NCBI GenBank assembly: GCA_950054155.1
Contig: CATLOT010000005.1
Coordinates: 79,096-143,095 of the forward strand
Direction of reading: 5' to 3'
Origin: an uncultured Bacteriovoracaceae bacterium
Lineage (GTDB): Bacteria > Bdellovibrionota > Bacteriovoracia > Bacteriovoracales > Bacteriovoracaceae
DNA length: 64,000 bases
Below the pieces are notes generated by a model. The model ran no database searches and was not told the DNA's origin. It saw only the letters and a program-made list of their open reading frames with translations. Shown in pieces: positions 58,517 to 64,000 of the stretch (position 1 is its first letter; each line of letters begins with the position of its first letter). A program made the translations under genes and the position numbers.

Positions 58517-60949
58517 GAGCGGAATAATTAAAAAGACAGCACCAATAAAATAGGGAGCACTAGAGCCTTGCTTCCAATAAAGGATGGAAGCGAGGATGGG
58601 CCCAATGACTCTTGCCAGGGCGCCGAGAGAGCGAAAAATTCCGACACTGCGCCCTTGATACTCGCTAGGCGTGTAAAGACTCACAAGACTTGTTAGGCAC
58701 GGAATCACCATACTTGATCCCACCGCCAAGAAGAAGAGTCCTAAGTAGAGAAGACCACTTCCCTTTGCAAAGCCAATTGAAATTAACCCCGGAACAAGAA
58801 AGACCAGACCTTGAAGGGCCATTCTTTTTTCCCCAATCGAGTGGGCTTTTCTTCTGACGTAGCCCCCTTGAACCATGGCAATGAAGAAGCCTATAAAGAT
58901 GAACATATAGGCGTTATCCATCGAGGTGTAATTCAAGCGTTCCGCCGCAAGAAAGGTCAGCGTAAACTCCATCCCAGAAAAGGCCATTAAAAAGAGGAAG
59001 TGACCAAAGTTAGTAAGGTTCACTCCTTTATAAGGAAGTGGTTTAAAGAGAACGAGAGGATTAAAACTTCTATCACTTTGAGACTTTCCTCTTTTTTCGG
59101 GAGGAAGTGATTCTTCAAATCTCTTATAGAGCCACACAAAATTAAAAGCACTAAGCACAAAGGCTAAGGCCGCAGGCATACTAAAGGGATTCACACCATA
59201 AGCGGCAAGCGAAGGGTAAAGTTTTGTTAAATCAATGAGAGATAAAATCCCTCCCATCGCTGGGCCAATAATAAAGCCAAGAGCAAAGGCAATCCCAATT
59301 GTCGCCATTCCTTTGGAGCGATTCTCCCGCACAGTTACATCCCCAACGACGGCCGTCGCAGTAGAGATATTTCCTCCCATAATGCCACCGATAAAACGAG
59401 CTGCAATTAAAAGAGTAAAGGAGCCACTAAAGAACCACAGAAGATAACTAAGCGCTAAAAAGAAAACACTAATAAGGAGCACAGGCCTTCTGCCGATGCG
59501 ATCACTTATGCCGCCCCAAATGGGTGCCGCCACAAATTGAAGAAGACTATAGAGGGCCCCAAGAGCGCCCCCAAAGAGAACGATGCTACTAATATTGCCG
59601 CCGCCCACTTCAGTGAGGTTTGCAATGGAGCCAAAAATAAATTTTAAGAAAGGATTATTGGCATCCACTTCAAGGTAGTGCTTTGCCAGTGAGGGAAAGA
59701 GAGGAAAGATAATAGAGAAGCCAACTAAGTCGAGAAAGAGAGTCAAAAAGACAATCTTAAGAGACTTCTTGGCCTTGTCACTGAGCCCCGGGCTCGTCGC
59801 TTTTACTTCTGGCATTTCTTTATAATCCTCTTTTTCAAGATAGTAATATTGATCACTAATAGTTTGGCGATCCGATTCACAGTGGTGATGAATGAGACCG
59901 GCAAAGTCCGCACACCACTGGTCATCATCATTGAGACAGGGAATAAACTGAACCTTTCCCCCGACCTTTTCAAGGTCCTCTCCTAGCTCATTGCCAATTT
60001 CATCTACCGTCTCCAGACAGTCAGCAACAAAGGCCGGGCAGTAAACAGCAACTCTTTTATGACCACTTTCAACAAGCTCCTCACAATAGCCATCAGTATA
60101 GGGAGTCAGCCACTCTTCACTTCCAAAGCGCGACTGAAAAGTCATATGAATTTTTTCGTGGTCTATTTCGGTGATGCGCTCTTTAAGAAGCTTAAACGTT
60201 TCAAAACAGTGCTGATAATAGGGATCTTCTTTTTGAATCACTCGTCTCTTTGGAATTCCATGAAAGCTAATCACCAAGGCATCACTTCCCCCGTCTTCAC
60301 TTTTAAAGCGGCGAAGATTTTCATTCACTTGGCGAGCACTATTATCGATGAAACATTTGGCGCGGTGAAAGTCGGTAAAGAACTCAAAGGGAGGTATCTT
60401 CACGCGCCCGGAGAGAACCTTGGCAAAGCCATCCATCCCACTGGCGATAGTTGCCTCGCTATATTGAGGAAAGAGAGGGATCGCCAACAGTCGCGTTGCC
60501 GGTTGCTCACTCTCTTTAAGATCCTTCTCCCATGAATCCCAAACATCACTCACACGTGGAGGGCTTAAAAGAAAGGCGTGATTGATTTCAACATTGTCTT
60601 TATTGGGAAGAGAGGCCTGGACCTTCTTAGCAAAGTTCTCCGTAATGGAGATGAGGGGAAAACTCTGGGTTTCCTTATCCCAAATACGGCTGTAGGCCTC
60701 AGCACTTCTCTTGGGGCGAAAAGGCAGCACAAAGAGGTTTAAAATAATCTTCCAAAGAAGAGGATTAATATCGACCACTCGAGGATCCCCGAGAAATTCT
60801 TTAAGATAAGAGCGCACATGAGACACTTTAGGAGATTTTGGACTCCCTAATTGAACCAGTACGACTTTTGTCTTACGATCTTTGGCTTCTTGCACTGCAT
60901 GCCTCACTTTTCGACTAGTCACATTTTGTGTATTGTGCCACCCTAGCAT
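58463..60949 (-). CDS. hemH: ferrochelatase-MFS transporter fusion
   Basis: Encodes about 828 residues in one uninterrupted frame; the ATG at 60949 has AAGG six bases upstream. Residues about 25-365 are a ferrochelatase: VLVQLGSPKSPKVSHVRSYL, VISFHGIPKRR with metal-binding His230, TFQSRFGSEEWLTPYTD, and CPAFVADCLETVDEIG with the conserved Glu313. After a 25-residue linker, residues about 397-825 are a 12-helix MFS transporter (motif A GGISDRIGRRPVLL; early FLDLVGFSIIFPLFP), closest in look to TCR/TetA-type drug-proton antiporters. HemH inserts iron into protoporphyrin (or coproporphyrin). The fusion suggests the MFS part moves heme or a porphyrin, which is inference. Confidence 0.88.
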   Translation of the reverse strand: MLGWHNTQNVTSRKVRHAVQEAKDRKTKVVLVQLGSPKSPKVSHVRSYLKEFLGDPRVVDINPLLWKIILNLFVLPFRPKRSAEAYSRIWDKETQSFPLISITENFAKKVQASLPNKDNVEINHAFLLSPPRVSDVWDSWEKDLKESEQPATRLLAIPLFPQYSEATIASGMDGFAKVLSGRVKIPPFEFFTDFHRAKCFIDNSARQVNENLRRFKSEDGGSDALVISFHGIPKRRVIQKEDPYYQHCFETFKLLKERITEIDHEKIHMTFQSRFGSEEWLTPYTDGYCEELVESGHKRVAVYCPAFVADCLETVDEIGNELGEDLEKVGGKVQFIPCLNDDDQWCADFAGLIHHHCESDRQTISDQYYYLEKEDYKEMPEVKATSPGLSDKAKKSLKIVFLTLFLDLVGFSIIFPLFPSLAKHYLEVDANNPFLKFIFGSIANLTEVGGGNISSIVLFGGALGALYSLLQFVAAPIWGGISDRIGRRPVLLISVFFLALSYLLWFFSGSFTLLIAARFIGGIMGGNISTATAVVGDVTVRENRSKGMATIGIAFALGFIIGPAMGGILSLIDLTKLYPSLAAYGVNPFSMPAALAFVLSAFNFVWLYKRFEESLPPEKRGKSQSDRSFNPLVLFKPLPYKGVNLTNFGHFLFLMAFSGMEFTLTFLAAERLNYTSMDNAYMFIFIGFFIAMVQGGYVRRKAHSIGEKRMALQGLVFLVPGLISIGFAKGSGLLYLGLFFLAVGSSMVIPCLTSLVSLYTPSEYQGRSVGIFRSLGALARVIGPILASILYWKQGSSAPYFIGAVFLIIPLLMIARLPKPESGEEVTA

Positions 60950-60985
60950 AAAGCCTTGATATTGAACATTTTTTAGGAACAAACA

Positions 60986-61531
60986 ATGGCCGTTAAAAAG
61001 AAAAAAAAGGTTAATAAAATCTCGACACCCAAAGGAAGACCCGCAAGTGAACTTGCTGACTTCAAGCTTGGCGAGGCAAAGACTGACTACCCCAGCACCT
61101 ATGCCCCCCACGTCCTTGAAGCCTTTGATAATAAGAACCCCAAAGCTGAGTCGTGGACGACTTTTGTCTGCACAGAATTCACCAGTCTCTGTCCCAAAAC
61201 AAATCAGCCCGACTTTGCTCGCATCTACATCAACTACATCGCTGATAAGAAAATGGTCGAATCAAAGTCCCTCAAACTCTATCTTTTCAGCTTTAGAAAT
61301 CATGGAGACTTCCATGAGGATTGTATCCAAAAGATCTGTGATGATCTCACGGCGCTGATGAACCCACGCTACCTTGAGGTCATCGGGGAATTCACTCCAC
61401 GCGGTGGAATCGCTATCTTTCCTTACGCCAGTAGCTCAAATAAGAGTGCTAAGTACAAAAAATTGCGTGAAAATAGAATGCTTAACTACGCGCCAGGAAG
61501 TTTTACCATGCCCCTTTCAAGGGTTTATTAG
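60986..61531 (+). CDS. queF: NADPH-dependent 7-cyano-7-deazaguanine reductase (QueF, type I)
   Basis: Encodes 181 residues. It reduces preQ0 to preQ1 in queuosine tRNA modification. Catalytic Cys69 is in [16 protein letters not shown] with Asp76, and the family signature [21 protein letters not shown] is intact. It is somewhat longer than typical type I QueF because of a Lys-rich N-terminus ([10 protein letters not shown]). It starts 36 bp from the divergent HemH-MFS gene. No preQ1 riboswitch is visible in the short leader, and no other que genes are in the window. Confidence 0.95.
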   Translation: MAVKKKKKVNKISTPKGRPASELADFKLGEAKTDYPSTYAPHVLEAFDNKNPKAESWTTFVCTEFTSLCPKTNQPDFARIYINYIADKKMVESKSLKLYLFSFRNHGDFHEDCIQKICDDLTALMNPRYLEVIGEFTPRGGIAIFPYASSSNKSAKYKKLRENRMLNYAPGSFTMPLSRVY

Positions 61532-61585
61532 GCCAAGCGGCTAAATCTGTGGTAAATTAGAGAGGATTAGAAAAAAGGAAGAAAT

Positions 61586-61762
61586 ATGTTTGGTCTAGGA
61601 ATGGGCGAAGCCCTCATACTTTTAGCAGTTGTCCTTCTTCTCTTTGGAGGAAGAAAGCTACCCGAGCTTGGAAATTCTATGGGCAAGGCCCTCACTAATT
61701 TCAAGAAAGGCATGCGTGAAAATTCAAATGATGAAATTGAAGAAAAGAATAAAGACGCTTAA
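61586..61762 (+). CDS. tatA: TatA/TatE-type twin-arginine translocase component
   Basis: Encodes 58 residues with AAGGA before the ATG. A single membrane helix (residues about 7-20) starts FGLGMGEALILL and runs into LLLFGGRKLPELGNSMGKALTNFKKG, the TatA hinge and amphipathic helix. A short acidic tail follows. It is a pore-forming subunit of the Tat system. No tatC or tatB gene is adjacent. TatB is a less likely alternative because the C-tail is very short. Confidence 0.92.
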   Translation: MFGLGMGEALILLAVVLLLFGGRKLPELGNSMGKALTNFKKGMRENSNDEIEEKNKDA

Positions 61763-61881
61763 GTTAGATAGTACTCGCTAAAAATATCGAGAATATGGCC
61801 CTTCACTTGGGCCTTTTTTATTTCACTCGCCTCTACCATTCCAAGCAGGACTCGCCAGTAGAATTACCTAGAGCTGTCAGA

Positions 61882-62241
61882 TTATAAGCACGTCGAGCGA
61901 ATAGTTTCGCCAAGCTCTATGATACTAAAAGGCTTTGAAATAATCTTAGTGCCCCCAAGAGATTCAAACTTCTCTGTATCGATAGACATATCACCCGTAC
62001 AAAGAAAGAAGAAAAAGGGGCGCTCAATACTCTCTTTGGTTTTGGCCAAGAACTCCATGCCTGTCATTCCTGGCATGTGAGCATCAGAGATAATCACATT
62101 AAACTCTAGATCACCTAAGCTATTAAGGGCCTGCATGGGACATGTGAATGAAGTGACAATGAAGTCATCCATTTCTAATGTCTCTGATACGAGGCTCACA
62201 ATTTCTGGTTCGTCATCAACCACAACAATGTGCAAGGGCAT
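61882..62241 (-). CDS. single-domain response regulator
   Basis: Encodes 119 residues from the ATG at 62241, chosen because MPLHIVVVDDEPEIV is the normal receiver start; the frame extends to 62337 but over a terminator. The acidic pair is at residues 9-10, phospho-acceptor Asp53 is in VIISDAHMPGMTG, and switch Thr and Lys are in FLCTGD and ISKPFS. There is no output domain. Its kinase is not adjacent; the hybrid kinase at 39342-41708 is a possible but unproven partner. Confidence 0.85.
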   Translation of the reverse strand: MPLHIVVVDDEPEIVSLVSETLEMDDFIVTSFTCPMQALNSLGDLEFNVIISDAHMPGMTGMEFLAKTKESIERPFFFFLCTGDMSIDTEKFESLGGTKIISKPFSIIELGETIRSTCL

Positions 62242-62315
62242 TGAGCTCAAAGAGATTTCTCCACTTAATAAAAAAAGTTTAAGTATTCTTAAAGAGAATA
62301 ATAAGGGAAAAAGCC

Positions 62316-62352
62316 TAAAAAAAAAAGGGCTTCCCAAAGCGGAAAGCCCTTC
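62316..62352 (-). terminator. intrinsic terminator of the rpsP-khpA operon
   Basis: On the minus strand AAGGGCTT / AAGCCCTT (62344-62351 and 62325-62332) form a stem followed by about ten T residues. It lies some 30 bp after the khpA stop and just before the response regulator gene, separating the two units. Confidence 0.8.
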
Positions 62353-62380
62353 TTCATTAAAGAATTACTTATTTAAAAGG

Positions 62381-62620
62381 TTATTCAATAATTTCGAGAA
62401 CAGATCTCTTCTTAAGCTTCGTTGAAGCTGCATTAAGAATAGTTCTCAGAGCGCGGGCCGTACGACCTTGCTTTCCAATAACCTTTCCAAGATCAGTTTT
62501 ATCAACTTTAAGTTCGATAACTGTGGTTTGCTCACCAACGATCTCGTTTACTTCTACTTCTTCTGGAATATCGACAAGCTGCTTGCTTACGTATTCGATT
62601 AAATCTTTTAATTCGCTCAT
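62381..62620 (-). CDS. khpA: KH-domain RNA-binding protein (KhpA)
   Basis: Encodes 79 residues from the ATG at 62620; an upstream extension to 62695 runs over two hairpins and has no ribosome binding site. The KH GXXG loop is in [16 protein letters not shown]. It resembles KhpA (YlqC), which pairs with KhpB and binds RNAs. The location directly after rpsP is the conserved one. Unlike many genomes, rimM and trmD do not follow. Confidence 0.9.
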   Translation of the reverse strand: MSELKDLIEYVSKQLVDIPEEVEVNEIVGEQTTVIELKVDKTDLGKVIGKQGRTARALRTILNAASTKLKKRSVLEIIE

Positions 62621-62649
62621 AATTCTACTCTCACAGTTATTCAGCACGA

Positions 62650-62717
62650 CCCACCAACGATTGAACTCAACCTCGGTGGGAATGATTTCCAACAACCCAA
62701 ACGGTGTTGGGTTATTG
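62650..62717 (-). promoter_or_regulatory. two stem-loops between rpsP and khpA
   Basis: CCCACC (62650-62655) pairs with GGTGGG (62675-62680). AACCCAA (62694-62700) pairs with TTGGGTT (62707-62713) and extends with one mismatch. Neither has a T-run. They could tune khpA expression or mark an RNA processing site. Confidence 0.4.
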
Positions 62718-62736
62718 TAAACAAATACTGATGAAA

Positions 62737-62985
62737 TTAAAGCTCTACTTTAGCTTTTTTAAGAAGTGACTTAACTGTGTCACTTAAAGTAGCACCCTTA
62801 TCAACCCATGCTTTGATATTTTCGGCCTTAACATTTTTAAGCACCTCACCATCATTCGCATTTGGGTCATACTGGCCTAGACGCTCTAGAAAGCGACCAT
62901 TACGAGCATTTCTGCTGTCAGCAGCAACAATTGTATAAACAGGACTGTGCGTTCTACCACCACGTTGAAGTCTAATAACGACCAT
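62737..62985 (-). CDS. rpsP: 30S ribosomal protein S16
   Basis: Encodes 82 residues with GTAGGAG before the ATG. The opening [41 protein letters not shown] is the S16 signature. The C-terminus is short but complete ([16 protein letters not shown]). It starts the rpsP-khpA operon. Confidence 0.97.
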   Translation of the reverse strand: MVVIRLQRGGRTHSPVYTIVAADSRNARNGRFLERLGQYDPNANDGEVLKNVKAENIKAWVDKGATLSDTVKSLLKKAKVEL

Positions 62986-63010
62986 GAACTTCTCCTACAA
63001 ATTGGTCCAT

Positions 63011-63040
63011 ATAATAAATTCGAATGTGAAAATTAAGCAA
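63011..63040 (-). promoter_or_regulatory. promoter candidate for rpsP
   Basis: On the minus strand, TTGCTT (63040-63035), 18 bp, TATTAT (63016-63011), ending 26 bases before the rpsP ATG. The -10 matches consensus at five of six positions; the -35 at three. Confidence 0.4.
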
Positions 63041-63164
63041 TTTAGGCAGATAAGTCAACAATAAGGGGTAGAAATTACGGCCATTATCCTAAAAAGATGA
63101 AATTCTTGCTATAGTAACGCCCTACAGCACTACTAGAGCTAAATAATTAAAAAAAGGTAAGACC

Positions 63165-63434
63165 ATGAAAGCCATTCTTTGTAGCCTCCTGATCGCTCTC
63201 TCGGCCACATCTCAGGCAAAGACGATTGACCTTAAAAATAAGAGACTCCCTAAAATCAATCTGACTTATCAAAATACGGCCATGCTTGAGCAGACCATCC
63301 GCCAAAACGGAGGCCGCAAACTCGATATGAGTAAAATTGAAATTAAGCTCGAGTGCACAAAGAGCGCCCCTGTTCGTGGACGCTCTGACACCAAAGCCTA
63401 TTCCTGCAAACCTATCGAAGTTTCTACTCCATAA
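63165..63434 (+). CDS. small secreted protein, unknown
   Basis: Encodes 89 residues with AAAGGTAAG before the ATG. A signal peptide spans residues 1-18 (ILCSLLIALSATSQA). The mature protein of about 70 residues is basic, with two cysteines that could form a disulfide. It has no close neighbours in its direction except the membrane protein 39 bp downstream. No family recognised. A TATAGT at 63110-63115 may be its -10. Confidence 0.65.
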   Translation: MKAILCSLLIALSATSQAKTIDLKNKRLPKINLTYQNTAMLEQTIRQNGGRKLDMSKIEIKLECTKSAPVRGRSDTKAYSCKPIEVSTP

Positions 63435-63440
63435 GGTGCC

Positions 63441-63936
63441 AGGTTGAGTTTGGAAAACTAAAGCGAGGAGACCATGTCGGTTACTGACTTTTCTTTAAGA
63501 AGAGAATTTCAACTAAAAAAAGACATCGAAAAGGCCCATAATGCCTTTATTATTTTTGTGTTTTTACAAGTTTTGGGATTCGTAATAGCTCTCTTAAACG
63601 GCTATCTCACTGATAATTTTCATCTTCATCCAGAAGGTTACATCATTCAAATCAGCTATTTAACCCGCTATTTACCAGCTTTAAAATCAGCTGTTTTTGT
63701 GGGAAGCTCTTTATTGATTTTTTCAAAAATACAAAAGAAACCTACACTTTATTTAAAGATCGCAATTGCTTACGTGAGCGCTTTAAGCCTATATCAGTGG
63801 GTATTCTTAAGATTTTCTCCCATTAATTTCATCATTGTTATGGGTATTCTGTACTTTTTAGGAAAAGGACTCTTCACAACTCTTGAAATTAACAGAAGGA
63901 AGATCTCTGGGCTTGAGTCTTAACCAAACTCAACCT
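63441..63936. repeat. 13-bp perfect inverted repeat flanking a membrane-protein gene
   Basis: AGGTTGAGTTTGG (63441-63453) lies 20 bp before the ATG and its exact complement CCAAACTCAACCT (63924-63936) directly after the stop. The arms are 470 bp apart. The element could be the end repeats of a small cassette or a chance pair. Confidence 0.5.
63474..63923 (+). CDS. membrane protein with four transmembrane segments
   Basis: Encodes 149 residues with GAGGAG before the ATG. Hydrophobic segments fall at about residues 23-42, 61-82, 88-108 and 113-134. No family recognised. The gene is bracketed by a 13-bp perfect inverted repeat. The right arm begins at the base after the stop codon. Confidence 0.65.
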   Translation: MSVTDFSLRREFQLKKDIEKAHNAFIIFVFLQVLGFVIALLNGYLTDNFHLHPEGYIIQISYLTRYLPALKSAVFVGSSLLIFSKIQKKPTLYLKIAIAYVSALSLYQWVFLRFSPINFIIVMGILYFLGKGLFTTLEINRRKISGLES

Positions 63937-64000
63937 AATGAGATGAACCCGACTCCTTTTTATCCGGCATCTAAAGTGCCAAAATAGTTTCTCATCAAAA

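Noticed and set aside
60950..60985. preQ1 riboswitch ahead of queF
   Set aside because: Only 36 bp are available and no pseudoknot-like sequence is visible.
1..64000. CRISPR arrays, IS elements, tRNA or rRNA genes
   Set aside because: No regularly spaced repeats, transposase genes or cloverleaf-like sequences were seen by eye; a tRNA scan would settle the last point.

Overview
The window is a compact, gene-dense stretch of a Gram-negative bacterial chromosome of moderate GC. Many genes encode proteins with signal peptides, lipoboxes, OmpA domains or outer-membrane beta-barrels. Coding on both strands is tightly packed. Start/stop overlaps (ATGA, TTGA, GTGA) are common, several convergent pairs overlap at their 3' ends, and TTG or GTG starts are frequent. 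The mix includes a PilZ-GAF-AAA regulator, hybrid kinases, many lineage-restricted secreted proteins, a cdaA-cdaR-glmM operon and an ole hydrocarbon cluster. It fits a deltaproteobacterial-type lineage, and my best guess is Bdellovibrionota (Bacteriovorax/Peredibacter-like). This placement is inference; no rRNA gene is present to settle it.

Layout. 1-4704: a plus-strand run with a small secreted protein, a coiled-coil/HSP20 fusion, a HAD phosphatase-like protein and an Ntn-hydrolase-like protein. 4907-14130: envelope proteins, polyphosphate kinase, an OmpA-family lipoprotein and an App1-type phosphatase. 14131-14641: the only long gene-free stretch, with a 13-bp inverted repeat and G-rich DNA. 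14642-20930: cysteine desulfurase, an RNA methyltransferase, a U32 (TrhP-like) pair and an SGNH-like protein. 20934-22962: an accessory-looking patch with a cNMP-binding protein, an orphan gene, a second copy of the G-rich repeat, a 19-bp inverted repeat and a four-helix-bundle (23S IVS-type) gene. 23010-31112: small membrane protein and lipoprotein, RluE-like synthase, malate dehydrogenase, an XRE regulator, and NfeD/slipin followed by a DOMON-like protein and an EEP-family lipoprotein.

31129-39365 is the most distinctive block. A GbsR/MarR-type regulator is preceded by an 11-bp perfect inverted repeat. It is followed on the same strand by a FabF-like ketosynthase, an acyl carrier protein, a CrtI-like FAD oxidoreductase and a full oleA-oleB-oleC-oleD set, mostly with 4-bp overlaps. 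OleABCD makes long-chain olefins head-to-head from two fatty acyl chains. The added KAS, ACP and oxidoreductase suggest a dedicated acyl supply or tailoring branch under one regulator.

39342-44525 (minus strand) holds a hybrid histidine kinase, an unusual REC-HisKA protein without an ATPase domain, and a large secreted orphan. 44728-50631 (minus) is a housekeeping operon, cdaA-cdaR-glmM-pdxJ-nnr-tsaE, linking c-di-AMP synthesis to peptidoglycan precursor synthesis. 50674-56307 holds a YjbQ-family protein, a twitch-type radical SAM protein, a SulP transporter and a bacterial enhancer-binding-like regulator that has lost GAFTGA. 56449-64000 holds an M14 peptidase lipoprotein divergent from an ATP-grasp ligase, a striking ferrochelatase-MFS fusion, queF, tatA, a REC protein, khpA, rpsP, and a terminal membrane-protein gene flanked by a 13-bp inverted repeat. 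I saw no CRISPR array, insertion sequence, rRNA or tRNA gene.
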